Shown: positions 26,680-34,884 of the stretch, piece by piece
Layout: every line of letters begins with the position of its first letter
Position numbering within the stretch: position 1 is the stretch's first letter
Source: Methanolobus zinderi
GTDB lineage: Archaea > Halobacteriota > Methanosarcinia > Methanosarcinales > Methanosarcinaceae
Reading direction: 5' to 3'
Assembly (NCBI RefSeq): GCF_013388255.1
Contig: NZ_CP058215.1
Coordinates: 1,612,001-1,676,000, forward strand
DNA: 64,000 nt
Translations under genes and position numbers: made by a program
The notes under the pieces: generated by a model
What the model saw: only the letters and a program-made list of their open reading frames with translations
What the model was told of the DNA's origin: nothing
Databases searched by the model: none

Positions 26680-27390
26680 TTACTGCCTGTCAGTTACCGG
26701 GTTATCTTCAAGATATCTCTTGTACCATATGAACCAGGGTGTGTCAAGCAGACCTATCAGGTTCTTGGCCACTATCTGTCCAATGATAAGCGGGACAACG
26801 GGAGCTACCCCATAGAATGCCAGCACTACAAATATCAGACTGTCGAAGGTGAGACTGATCACATCACTTGAAGCACTCCTGAGGAATACCTGTTTGGGGT
26901 ACTTTCTTTTCAGCCAGGCAAACACATAGGCATCCAGATTCTGGAATACAAGGAATGAAAGCCAGGATGCTATGATTATTCTTATACTCTGGGAAAATAT
27001 TCCCTGCCATGCATCCTCGTATGCAAAGAAAGGAGCTGGAGAGAGGCTGTTTGTCATAAAGATAAATATTACAAAAAGCACCTGTGTGATAAAAGCTATG
27101 ATTATAGCGATGTGAGTTTTCCTTTCACCGTAGACCTCGTTTATCATATCAATTGCCTGTGAGAGGAAAGGATACAAAAATACTGCAGCAGGTGCAAAGA
27201 ATGTATAGAAGCCGAGGTCGAACTCGATCAGGCGGGCTGCCACTATCTGGGAGGCGGTCAGATAGATAGTATAGAAAGCCACAAGTGCTGCAAAGCCATA
27301 TTCCCTGTATCTGTTGATAATGAAAGCCGATACATATGTAACAACTGTAAGACTGAAGATCCAGTAAATCCATACAACAGGTATTGCCAT
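26680..27390 (-). CDS. VUT-family (YhhQ/DUF165) queuosine-precursor-type transporter
   Basis: Integral membrane protein of 236 residues with about six hydrophobic segments. It has the family hallmarks DMINEVYGERKTHIA (~80-95) and SSDVISLTFDSLIFV (~170-185), with the conserved Asp/Asn pair in the membrane. Bacterial YhhQ imports preQ0 and preQ1. In an archaeon it could supply preQ0 for archaeosine in tRNA. No queuosine or archaeosine synthesis genes adjoin it. The DUF72 relic lies at its 3' end. Confidence 0.88.
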   Translation of the reverse strand: MAIPVVWIYWIFSLTVVTYVSAFIINRYREYGFAALVAFYTIYLTASQIVAARLIEFDLGFYTFFAPAAVFLYPFLSQAIDMINEVYGERKTHIAIIIAFITQVLFVIFIFMTNSLSPAPFFAYEDAWQGIFSQSIRIIIASWLSFLVFQNLDAYVFAWLKRKYPKQVFLRSASSDVISLTFDSLIFVVLAFYGVAPVVPLIIGQIVAKNLIGLLDTPWFIWYKRYLEDNPVTDRQ

Positions 27391-27645
27391 GATATCGACC
27401 TTGAATTTGAAATTATATAATAGAAGTTTGAGATGGATGCAATGAGAAGTGTAAATCGTATATAAGGTTTTCTAGAAACAGTAAACACAACAACTATAAT
27501 TAAACGATCTAAGTAGTGTATACCTTGTTAGTCATTTCCGACCTGGACAACCATCAGTTTGATAAGACAGTTTCATGTATAGGATGGAGTCAGTATCCGG
27601 CAATAGAAAATAAATCTGCGTGATCTAAATAAAGGATGATATTAG

Positions 27646-28188
27646 ATGGCACCTAAAAGGGCGTTTTTAACCAAAGGCTTTGGCGTTCACAAACACAGAC
27701 TGGCTTCATTCGAGCTTGCTTTACGTGATGCACAGATAGAAAAATTCAATCTTGTCAGTGTATCCAGTATACTTCCTCCAAACTGTAAGATAATCCCAAA
27801 GGATGAGGGAGTAAAACAATTAGGAGCAGGTGAGATCGTCCACTGCGTCCTTGCACGTAACGATACGAACGAACCACACAGACTGGTGGCTGCTGCAGTT
27901 GGAACTGCCGTTCCTGTAAATGAGGAGAACTATGGCTATATCTCCGAGCACCATTCATACGGGGAAGATGAAGAGACGGCGGGAGAATATGCTGAAGACC
28001 TTGCTGCAACAATGCTTGCAACCACCCTGGGAATCGAATTCGATATTGATTCTGCCTGGCAAGACAGAGAAAATGTTTACAAGACAAGCGGTCATATAAT
28101 AGACACGACCCATTACTGTCAGACAGCTCACGGAGATCCTGATGGTAAGTGGACAACGGTCGTGGCAGCAATGGTGTTCATTGAATGA
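27646..28188 (+). CDS. pdaD: Pyruvoyl-dependent arginine decarboxylase
   Basis: Converts arginine to agmatine and CO2, the archaeal entry to polyamines and to the agmatine used in agmatidine modification of tRNA-Ile2. The 180-residue proenzyme cleaves itself between two serines in the VSVSSILPP segment (~45-53) to make the pyruvoyl group. Other conserved parts are GEIVHCVLAR and YISEHHSYGED. AAGGATGAT sits 5 nt before the ATG. Monocistronic by spacing. The agmatine link to the CAT tRNA in this window is inference. Confidence 0.94.
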   Translation: MAPKRAFLTKGFGVHKHRLASFELALRDAQIEKFNLVSVSSILPPNCKIIPKDEGVKQLGAGEIVHCVLARNDTNEPHRLVAAAVGTAVPVNEENYGYISEHHSYGEDEETAGEYAEDLAATMLATTLGIEFDIDSAWQDRENVYKTSGHIIDTTHYCQTAHGDPDGKWTTVVAAMVFIE

Positions 28189-28204
28189 TTCAGGAAAAGA
28201 GTAT

Positions 28205-28390
28205 TTAAGCAGATAAATTTTTGAACTTTTCTTTTTTCTTTTTAAATTCGTGCCTCATATCAGCACAGGCTATCGTTTCAAATAGCTTTTTTTGATTTAG
28301 ATCAGTTGATACAATCAAAATATTTAATTGTTCGAAATTAAATTGATATAAATACTTTACTCCTAAACTATAAGTAGAAATAAATGTCAT
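28205..28390 (-). CDS. Hypothetical protein of 61 residues, doubtful
   Basis: Minus-strand frame with GAGGGTG 4 nt before its ATG. It reads as a plausible small protein with a basic C-terminus (HEFKKKKEKFK). No motif or family is recognised. It lies in an AT-rich spacer between pdaD and the betaine transporter, so chance is possible. Confidence 0.3.
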   Translation of the reverse strand: MTFISTYSLGVKYLYQFNFEQLNILIVSTDLNQKKLFETIACADMRHEFKKKKEKFKNLSA

Positions 28391-28534
28391 GTTACACCCT
28401 CATTGCTCAAAAAGAGTTCTATTAGGGTAGGTTTTTATAATAATAAATCGAAACCCTCTTATAGAATAACAAAATCGTTCATTCTAATTATACAAAAACC
28501 ATATCAGGATATTCATACTGAGGTATTACCATTC
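28391..28534 (+). promoter_or_regulatory. Promoter region of the glycine betaine operon
   Basis: AT-rich spacer with TATA-like TTTTTATAATAATAAATC (28432-28449) and a second TCTTATAGAATA (28455-28466). GAGGT at 28521-28525 is the ribosome site for the GTG at 28535. Confidence 0.4.
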
Positions 28535-28619
28535 GTGAAAAAAAAAAATAGAAGTACGAAATCTTGTTAAGATTTTTGGGAAACAACCCCAGAAAGCCCT
28601 TTCACTGGTAGAGAAAGGC

Positions 28620-29753
28620 ATGTCAAAACAAGAGATCTTCGAAAAAACAAATCAGACAGTAGGTCTGTACAATGTTAACTTCGATGTCTATGATGGAGAG
28701 ACTTTCGTACTCATGGGACTTTCGGGTTCCGGGAAGTCTACCCTTCTCCGATGTCTCAATAGACTTATATCGCCCACAGACGGGCACATACTCATCGATG
28801 GCGATGACATCGCAGCCATGAATACCGAAGAACTGCGCAATGTCCGCAGGAAAAAGATGACCATGGTATTCCAGAGCTTTGCCCTGTTGCCACATCGGAC
28901 GGTCATCGACAATGTAGCCTTCGGACTTGAGATACAGGGTGTGTCAAAAGAGGAACGTTATGCAAGTGCAGAGGATGCCATAAACAAAGTTGGACTTAAA
29001 GGACACGGGGAAAGTACCACATCTTCACTGAGTGGAGGTATGCAGCAGCGTGTGGGACTTGCAAGAGCACTTGCAACCGACCCTGACGTACTCTTAATGG
29101 ATGAAGCTTTCAGTGCTCTTGACCCTCTCATCAGGACAGAGATGCAGGATGAGCTGCTGGCCCTTCAGGACAAGATGAAAAAGACCATTGTCTTCGTATC
29201 CCATGACCTGGATGAGGCTCTGAAGCTCGGGGACAGGATCGCTATCATGAAGGACGGGTACATAGCCCAGATAGGAACTCCTGAAGAGATTCTTACAAAC
29301 CCGGCTGACGACTATGTCTCCGAATTCGTTGCCGGTGTTGACCGTGCAAAGATCCTGACAGCTGATAATGTAATGAAACGTCCTGAGCCGGTAGTGTCGA
29401 TCAACTCCGAGCTGACAGTTGCCGTTCAGTTGATGAAAAGGCATGGGATTTCATCGATCTTTGTTGTGAATCCAGACAAGGTCCTGCAGGGAATAGTGCT
29501 TATAGATCATGCTGTATCTGCAATGAAACAAAAGAAAAAGATTGTTGATATAATGATCGGGGACTTCCCAAAGCTGCAGCTGGATACTCCTGTAAAGGAC
29601 ATAATTCCAATAGTTGCTGAAAGTCAGTATCCTCTTCCGGTTGTAGACGATGCCAATAAGCTCAGGGGGATAATTGTTCGTGGAAGTGTGCTTGGAGCAC
29701 TGGCTATGACAGATCAAGAAGCAGAAGAGAAGATAGAGGAGGTTGCTCAGTAA
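28620..29753 (+). CDS. Glycine betaine ABC transporter ATP-binding protein (OpuAA/ProV type), N-terminus frameshifted
   Basis: Cytoplasmic ATPase of an osmoprotectant importer. Walker A GLSGSGKST, signature LSGGMQQR, Walker B LLMDEAFSALD, and two C-terminal CBS domains (~245-370) that sense ionic strength in OpuA. ATG 28620 is internal: the expected N-terminus (EVRNLVKIFGKQPQKALSLV) is encoded in the same frame from 28551. The likely start, GTG 28535 with GAGGT 9 nt upstream, is one base out of frame because of an A11 run (28538-28548). With ten As the protein would begin VKKKIEVRN. Overlaps the permease start by one base. Confidence 0.9.
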   Translation: MSKQEIFEKTNQTVGLYNVNFDVYDGETFVLMGLSGSGKSTLLRCLNRLISPTDGHILIDGDDIAAMNTEELRNVRRKKMTMVFQSFALLPHRTVIDNVAFGLEIQGVSKEERYASAEDAINKVGLKGHGESTTSSLSGGMQQRVGLARALATDPDVLLMDEAFSALDPLIRTEMQDELLALQDKMKKTIVFVSHDLDEALKLGDRIAIMKDGYIAQIGTPEEILTNPADDYVSEFVAGVDRAKILTADNVMKRPEPVVSINSELTVAVQLMKRHGISSIFVVNPDKVLQGIVLIDHAVSAMKQKKKIVDIMIGDFPKLQLDTPVKDIIPIVAESQYPLPVVDDANKLRGIIVRGSVLGALAMTDQEAEEKIEEVAQ

Positions 29754-30586
29754 TGGTTTTACCGAATCTTCAGATTGGAGAAAGCGTTGAATCCATAGTT
29801 TACTGGATCGATGATTATTTCGGATTTCTACTTGACTTTTTCAGTAACTTCGTTGATATACTGATATCAGGACTCAGGGATGCACTGTTATTTCTGCCTC
29901 CACTGGCCTTTACAGTGATCGCAGCCTTGTTGGTCTATTTCCTGGCAAAGCGCAAAGCTGCACTGGCAATTGGAACTGCGGTGGGATTTCTGGTAATTGA
30001 TTCCATGGGACTATGGGGTCTTGCAATGGAGACACTGGCCCTTGTGCTTTCATCAGCGTTGATAGCACTTGCCATCGGAATACCTTTAGGTATCCTGGCT
30101 GCCAAGAATGAGGTAATCTACCACATAACAAAACCGGTTCTCGATTTCATGCAGACCATGCCTTCATTTGTATACCTGATTCCTGCAGTAATATTCTTCG
30201 GACTGGGTAATGTACCCGGACTGGTTGCAACCGTTGTGTTTGCAATGCCTCCCACTATACGCCTGACAAACCTTGGTATAAGACAGGTTCCTGTGGAACT
30301 TGTAGAGGTTTCCGACGCGTTCGGAACCACTCCAATGCAGAAACTTATGAAGGTTGAGCTACCCGTAGCCATTCCCACAATAATGGCCGGTGTGAATCAG
30401 TGTATCATGTTGTCCCTTTCAATGGTAGTTATTGCCGCCATGATCGGTGCACGCGGACTTGGTTACCAGGTGCTCGTGGGTATCCAGAGGGTGGATATCG
30501 GACAGGGATTCGAGGCAGGTCTGGCTATTGTAATAATTGCCATAGTACTTGACAGGCTTACCCAGAACCTCACACCAAAAAAATAA
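29753..30586 (+). CDS. Glycine betaine ABC transporter permease (OpuAB/ProW type)
   Basis: Membrane channel subunit of the betaine importer, 277 residues. A short amphipathic N-terminus is followed by about six transmembrane segments. The EAA loop is visible as EVSDAFGTTPMQKLMKVELP (~180-200). Its ATG overlaps the TAA of the ATPase gene (TAATG), giving translational coupling. After its stop there is an AAAGGAG ribosome site (30586-30591 region) with no start codon at a workable distance, pointing to a lesion at the next gene. Confidence 0.92.
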   Translation: MVLPNLQIGESVESIVYWIDDYFGFLLDFFSNFVDILISGLRDALLFLPPLAFTVIAALLVYFLAKRKAALAIGTAVGFLVIDSMGLWGLAMETLALVLSSALIALAIGIPLGILAAKNEVIYHITKPVLDFMQTMPSFVYLIPAVIFFGLGNVPGLVATVVFAMPPTIRLTNLGIRQVPVELVEVSDAFGTTPMQKLMKVELPVAIPTIMAGVNQCIMLSLSMVVIAAMIGARGLGYQVLVGIQRVDIGQGFEAGLAIVIIAIVLDRLTQNLTPKK

Positions 30587-31448
30587 AGGAGATACGGAAA
30601 CAGATACCGTAGATGAGAACGTAGATAAAGAAGCTACAATAGGATATGTTCTCTGGGATGGCGAGATTGCCAGTACCAATGTAATGAAACTTGTCCTTGA
30701 GGAAGCAGGATATGACGTTGAGATAATTGCCGTCGATGCGGGTGCACTCTATCAGGGACTTGCTGACAGCCAGTTCGACTTTACAACATCCGCATGGCTT
30801 CCCCAGACCCAGCAGAACTACTGGGAACAGTATGGAGAAGACATTGACAGCGTTGCAGTAAACCTTGAGGACTGCCGTATCGGACTTGTTGTTCCTACAT
30901 ATGTAACCATTGACTCTATTGAGGAGCTCAATGATAACCAGGAACAGTTCAATGGCGAGATCATTGGTATCGATCCTGGTGCAGGTATTATGTCCACAAC
31001 AGAGACTGCTATTGAGGAATACGACCTTGACTATAGCCTCGTATCCAGCAGCAGTGCAGGTATGACTGCCTCACTTACAAACTCAGTCGAAGACGAGGAA
31101 TGGACAGTTGTAACCCTATGGTCACCACACTGGGCATTCAACAAGTTCGATCTGAAATACCTTGAAGATCCACAGGGAGTATATGGTGAAGCAGACCATG
31201 TTGAAACCCTTGCAAGGCAGGGACTTGAAGAAGATGATCCCGAACTCTATGGCATCATAAGCAGATTCCAGTGGACACATGATGATATACAGTCCGTAAT
31301 GGAAGACCTTGCTGACGGCGTGCCTGAAGAGGAAGCTGCCAGAACATGGGTAGAGAACAACCCTGAACAGGTAAACTACTGGATCACCGGGGAAATGCCC
31401 GAAGATGCAGCAACAGAAAATACATCAACAGAGGAAATTACTGAGTAA
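30549..31448 (+). CDS. Glycine betaine ABC transporter substrate-binding protein, lacking a signal peptide
   Basis: OpuAC-type binding protein. The domain begins at ATIGYVLWDGEIAST (about 20 residues after the permease stop) and includes the betaine-binding aromatic regions SAWLPQTQQNYW and TLWSPHWAF. No signal peptide or lipobox is encoded: the open frame starts at ATG 30549 inside the permease gene in another frame and gives a nonsense leader. A good AAAGGAG site after the permease stop leads straight into the acidic linker DTETDTVDENV. Either the leader was deleted or a +1 shift at the permease stop would fuse the two, as in OpuABC proteins. Without repair it would stay in the cytoplasm. 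Confidence 0.8.
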   Translation: MTGLPRTSHQKNKGDTETDTVDENVDKEATIGYVLWDGEIASTNVMKLVLEEAGYDVEIIAVDAGALYQGLADSQFDFTTSAWLPQTQQNYWEQYGEDIDSVAVNLEDCRIGLVVPTYVTIDSIEELNDNQEQFNGEIIGIDPGAGIMSTTETAIEEYDLDYSLVSSSSAGMTASLTNSVEDEEWTVVTLWSPHWAFNKFDLKYLEDPQGVYGEADHVETLARQGLEEDDPELYGIISRFQWTHDDIQSVMEDLADGVPEEEAARTWVENNPEQVNYWITGEMPEDAATENTSTEEITE

Positions 31449-31461
31449 TTTCTCTGCCGGT

Positions 31462-31506
31462 CACCGTTCCTATATAAGATAACGGTGGCTGTAATTTATT
31501 TTTTTA
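31462..31506 (+). terminator. Terminator of the betaine operon
   Basis: CACCGTT (31462-31468) pairs with AACGGTG (31481-31487) and is followed by a T-rich run ending at 31506. It lies 14 bp after the stop of the binding-protein gene. Confidence 0.5.
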
Positions 31507-31680
31507 CATTACATTTAGACAAACTACTGGCCGTTAATTCCTGAAAACGGTTCAATCTTTAAAACCTCACCTTTTTCTCAGAATCCATCAGAAACGCTGT
31601 TGACTCCATTATTGAAAGCGTATATGACTGCTCCACTATATCGAAAGAGTTAAATAAAATATAGGAAATCAGTAGGCACC

Positions 31681-31704
31681 TATAGAATATATAGAATATA
31701 TAGG
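31681..31704 (+). repeat. TATAGAATA tandem repeat before the acidic lipoprotein gene
   Basis: Two full TATAGAATA units and a third partial one that merges into TATAGGAG, the ribosome site of the following gene. The unit is TATA-like and could vary in number by slippage, changing promoter or leader spacing. Confidence 0.7.
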
Positions 31705-31714
31705 AGAATACGTT

Positions 31715-31993
31715 ATGAGAAAAATGCTGAGCATACTATTAGTTTTCCTGATGATCGGACTTGTAGCCGTATCAGGATGCACAGATACAGCTGAAGAAGA
31801 TGTAACCGAAGAAGAACCTGCAGAAGATGCTGGTGAGGATGAAGTTACTGAAGACAATATGACCGACGAGAACATGACCGAGGAAGTTGTCGTAGATGAG
31901 AACGCCACCGAGGAAATGACTGATATGAATGTCACCGATGAGGAGACAAACGTAACCGAAGAAGAGATGACTGAAGAGGAAGTCGAAGAATAA
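31715..31993 (+). CDS. Small acidic lipoprotein rich in N-glycosylation sequons
   Basis: Secreted lipoprotein of 92 residues. Signal peptide: MRKM, a hydrophobic core (~5-19), then the lipobox VSGC with Cys ~21. The mature ~70 residues are nearly all Glu, Asp, Thr, Val and Met in low-complexity repeats. Five NxT sequons are present: NMT twice, NAT, and NVT twice. No folded domain is expected. It looks like a heavily glycosylated, negatively charged surface spacer. It follows the betaine operon's terminator and has TAGGAG upstream. It is notable that this gene has the leader-lipobox-acidic-linker arrangement that the binding protein upstream lacks. Confidence 0.75.
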   Translation: MRKMLSILLVFLMIGLVAVSGCTDTAEEDVTEEEPAEDAGEDEVTEDNMTDENMTEEVVVDENATEEMTDMNVTDEETNVTEEEMTEEEVEE

Positions 31994-32131
31994 TCCTGCT
32001 TTTTATCTGCCGCTATTCCTGTGGATTAGTGGCATTATCTCTTTTACAAAACAATTTTGGATCTGCCTGGATTTTTCCAGCATTTCAATCCTTCCCTCAC
32101 ATGACCTTTCTTCAGCAAAATGCTCTGAGCA

Positions 32132-32629
32132 TCATTTTTTTGCAAGCTCTAAGAATTCCTTTTCACCAAGACGGTATACTATCCACTCTTCGTGGGCCTC
32201 TGCACCCAGGTTTTCATAGAATTTCCTTGCAGGATTCCAGTTAAGAACGCTCCAGTCCATCCTGCCACATCCCCGCTCTTTTGCAATCCTGGCACAATAA
32301 GCCATTAATAACCTGCCAACTCCCTGTTTCCTGTATTCGGAATGAACATAGATGTCCTCTACATAAAGACCCGGCTTTCCTACAAAGGAAGAGAAATTAT
32401 GGAAATAGGTGACAAAACCGGCGGGTTCCTTATTCACTTCTGCGATTGCAGCCTCGGCAAAGGGCTTCGGACCAAAGAGTGATTTCCTTATATCCTCCTC
32501 GCTTGCAAGCACACTGTCACCCAGGTCTTCAAAATCAGCAATAGCTTTTATAAATTCCATAATAAGCGGAACATCTTCTTCATCTGTCGGCCTGATACTA
32601 ACTGTTATATCATTGACATTCTTTGCCAT
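32132..32629 (-). CDS. GNAT N-acetyltransferase (diamine acetyltransferase-like)
   Basis: GNAT-fold acetyltransferase of 165 residues. The acetyl-CoA motif is RKQGVGRLLMAYCARIA (~100-115). The pattern of YVEDIYVHSEYRKQG, GCGRMDWSVLNWN and ARKFYENLGA matches the spermidine/spermine N1-acetyltransferase (SSAT, thialysine acetyltransferase) branch. A polyamine or amino-acid substrate is likely but not shown. The start was set at ATG 32629, preceded by GGGTG with a 5-nt spacer; the longer frame adds 14 residues without such a site. Confidence 0.82.
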   Translation of the reverse strand: MAKNVNDITVSIRPTDEEDVPLIMEFIKAIADFEDLGDSVLASEEDIRKSLFGPKPFAEAAIAEVNKEPAGFVTYFHNFSSFVGKPGLYVEDIYVHSEYRKQGVGRLLMAYCARIAKERGCGRMDWSVLNWNPARKFYENLGAEAHEEWIVYRLGEKEFLELAKK

Positions 32630-32787
32630 TTTTGCACCCGGGTCTATTTGTAAAATGTATTGTTTTATCATTGTAGTGTTTTATCGTCATATGACAACTA
32701 TCTGCACAATGAACAATCTTATTAAAGTATTGGCAGAATTAGTAAATATAGCATAAACAATAAATATGGAAGGAAGAAAAGTAAAAT

Positions 32788-32961
32788 ATGCAACTGTTCC
32801 TAAGATTTATAATCAGTTTCATAGTCCTGATAATGATAACGATCATTGTGACCGAGTCACTTGCAGACAGGATTTTCTTCTCTCTTTTTGCGGGAATTCC
32901 GGCCGGAATCCTGAGTTTTATTGTCACATTCATACTTCTGAGTAAACAAAGTGAAGAATAA
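32788..32961 (+). CDS. Small membrane protein, 57 residues
   Basis: Short gene coding for a protein with two transmembrane helices: residues ~5-21 (LRFIISFIVLIMITIIV) and ~29-48 (FFSLFAGIPAGILSFIV), ending in the hydrophilic tail SKQSEE. AGGAA lies about 12 nt upstream, a rather long spacer. The composition is clearly membrane-like and the frame is clean. Function unknown; similar tiny two-helix proteins are common in methanogen genomes. It is followed by the DUF1638 gene on the same strand. Confidence 0.6.
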   Translation: MQLFLRFIISFIVLIMITIIVTESLADRIFFSLFAGIPAGILSFIVTFILLSKQSEE

Positions 32962-33043
32962 AACTGGGTTCTGAATACAGATAAATAATATCTGGCATGA
33001 AAACCAGAGAAGATATCAAGACTAATTGAATGAAGATGAGAAC

Positions 33044-33838
33044 ATGCCGGTAATGACAATATTATCATGCAAGATTTTACAGGATGAAATTATCCACCTG
33101 CTTGAGAACGATCCTCAGATAGATAACGTTGTTGTCGTAAAAAATAACGAGGAGAAGGAGTTTGCTGCTAAAATGGATAATGTTGGTCTGGATTATGATT
33201 TGAAAGTTTTGAACGATATTCCTCCAGTCAGCGAAAGAGATGATAGTAAATACACGGTCATGATCTATCTGGTTGAACTTGCACTTCATGAGTTCCCAAA
33301 AATACTCCGGGAAGAGATATACAAGCTTCTTGAAAAAGTCACTCCTTACTCAGATGGAATACTTCTCTTTTATGGCCTGTGCGGCAATGTACTGGATAAG
33401 GTTGAAGAAGACTTCAGGGACCAGGAATCCACATGTCCTGTAAGGATACTCAGGGACGATAAGCGAATAGTTGATGACTGTGTTGGTGCAACCCTCGGTG
33501 GCTGTGATGAATACCTTAAAACCCTTAAAGAATTCAGTGACCAGGGAACCTTTCTTTTTACACCCATGTATGCCCATTCATGGAGAGAGATCATGAGGGT
33601 AGACCCGGAAAATCCTGAAAAGACATTGAAGATGCTCAAAAAAGTGAACGATATTACCGGATATAAGAGAGTGGCTAAGGTGCATACCAATCTGGGATAC
33701 ACCGCCGGATTCGATGAGAAGGTAGAGGAATTTGCCAGTATATTCGACTTCGAGATACTTGAGATCGAAGGTAACCAGGATGTATTTACAAATTGCTACT
33801 CTTCCATGAAAAAAGAAATGGGACTGACAGATACTTAG
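33044..33838 (+). CDS. DUF1638 family protein
   Basis: Soluble protein of about 264 residues of the DUF1638 family, common in methylotrophic methanogens and bacteria with trimethylamine- or betaine-type methyltransferases. Family marks: TILSCKILQDEI at the start, GILLFYGLCGNVLD (~105) and the cysteine/aspartate segment VDDCVGATLGGCDEYL (~145). The conserved Cys residues suggest metal or cofactor binding. Its biochemical function is not established. The start was placed at ATG 33044; 33026 and 33053 are alternatives. No methyltransferase gene is adjacent here. Confidence 0.8.
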   Translation: MPVMTILSCKILQDEIIHLLENDPQIDNVVVVKNNEEKEFAAKMDNVGLDYDLKVLNDIPPVSERDDSKYTVMIYLVELALHEFPKILREEIYKLLEKVTPYSDGILLFYGLCGNVLDKVEEDFRDQESTCPVRILRDDKRIVDDCVGATLGGCDEYLKTLKEFSDQGTFLFTPMYAHSWREIMRVDPENPEKTLKMLKKVNDITGYKRVAKVHTNLGYTAGFDEKVEEFASIFDFEILEIEGNQDVFTNCYSSMKKEMGLTDT

Positions 33839-33977
33839 GCAAATTCATCCCCGGTTAATGCACAGAATCTGAGAAAAATATATACATCATCTGAGCAGAC
33901 TTAGTTTCATCTTAAAAAAAAGGCAGAATCGGGTTTCAGGACACACAGATGTTTCTGCCGGTTCATTGGGGGATAAT

Positions 33978-34481
33978 ATGACAACAAAAGAAGAATTACT
34001 GAGTGAGGGAAACGAGATCGCAACCTTTGCAGCCGGCTGTTTCTGGGGAGTTGAATCTACATTCAGAAAGGTAAAAGGTGTGAAGTATACACAGGTAGGA
34101 TACACAGGCGGAGACTACGAAAACCCGGGTTACAAAGATGTATGCAGTGGAAAGACCGGTCATGCGGAAGCAGTTGAGCTTATATTTGACCCGGAGGAAG
34201 TGTCCTATGAAAAGCTGCTTGAGCTCTTCTGGGCCATGCATAACCCTACAACACTTAACCGGCAGGGTCCCGACATAGGTTCCCAGTACAGATCGGCGAT
34301 CTTCTATCACAATGAAGAACAGAAAAACGCCGCCCTGGCATCCAGGACCAACCAGCAGAAATCCGGTGAGTATAAATCAGGAATCGTCACCGAGATCGTT
34401 CCGGCAGGAACATTCTATCGTGCAGAGGAATACCATCAGCAGTATTTCGAAAAGACCGGAAGAGGAGCTTGTGGGATATAA
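33978..34481 (+). CDS. msrA: Peptide methionine sulfoxide reductase A
   Basis: Reduces methionine-S-sulfoxide in proteins, repairing oxidative damage. The catalytic Cys lies in AAGCFWGVE (~18), followed by [15 protein letters not shown] and [14 protein letters not shown], all typical of MsrA. It has 167 residues, normal for a stand-alone MsrA without an MsrB fusion. The start was set at ATG 33978, with GGGGG 5-6 nt upstream, rather than TTG 33966. The C-terminal GRGACGI carries a Cys that may act as resolving residue. A cytochrome b5-like gene follows 106 bp downstream. Confidence 0.95.
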   Translation: MTTKEELLSEGNEIATFAAGCFWGVESTFRKVKGVKYTQVGYTGGDYENPGYKDVCSGKTGHAEAVELIFDPEEVSYEKLLELFWAMHNPTTLNRQGPDIGSQYRSAIFYHNEEQKNAALASRTNQQKSGEYKSGIVTEIVPAGTFYRAEEYHQQYFEKTGRGACGI

Positions 34482-34587
34482 TTAGCAGGATAAAAAAAAA
34501 ATTTCAGTCAATATCTTTAAGAGGACGAAAAGCCAGATACTAGCTTAAGTTCTACATAGAAGTTAATAGCCTTGAGTTGGTGAAGAT

Positions 34588-34824
34588 ATGCAGGAATTCA
34601 CACTGGAAGAAGTTGCACAGTATAATGGTAGAGACGGGCAAAGAGCCTATGTTGTCTACTCCGGTAAAGTCTATGATGTAACAGATAGCGATTTCTGGGA
34701 TGACGGAGAGCACATGGGACTCCATGAAGCAGGAGCGGACCTTACCGAAAGCCTGGATCTTGAAGCTCCCCATGAAGCAGAGTCACTTGATAGATATCCA
34801 CTCGTAGGTGTTATCAAAAAATAA
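34588..34824 (+). CDS. Cytochrome b5-like heme/steroid-binding domain protein
   Basis: Single-domain protein of 78 residues with the cytochrome b5-like fold. It has FTLEEVAQYNGRDGQRAYVVYSGKVYDVT-like opening strands and GEHMGLHEAGADLTE in place of the heme-binding HPGG segment. A His is present in GLHEAG and again in APHEAE, so heme ligation by two His is possible although the classic HPGG is not kept. GGTG lies 5 nt before the ATG. Similar small proteins occur in many methanogens. Located next to msrA, which may point to redox duty. Confidence 0.85.
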   Translation: MQEFTLEEVAQYNGRDGQRAYVVYSGKVYDVTDSDFWDDGEHMGLHEAGADLTESLDLEAPHEAESLDRYPLVGVIKK

Positions 34825-34884
34825 ATATTCTGAATTCAATCTTTACTTTTCTGGATCACAGGGTTTTGCAGTTCAGATGCTAAA

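Noticed and set aside
16902-27390. A queuosine salvage pathway from the QueG-like protein and the VUT transporter
   Set aside because: They lie ~9 kb apart, the QueG-like protein is too short, and archaea make archaeosine rather than queuosine. Kept as separate genes.
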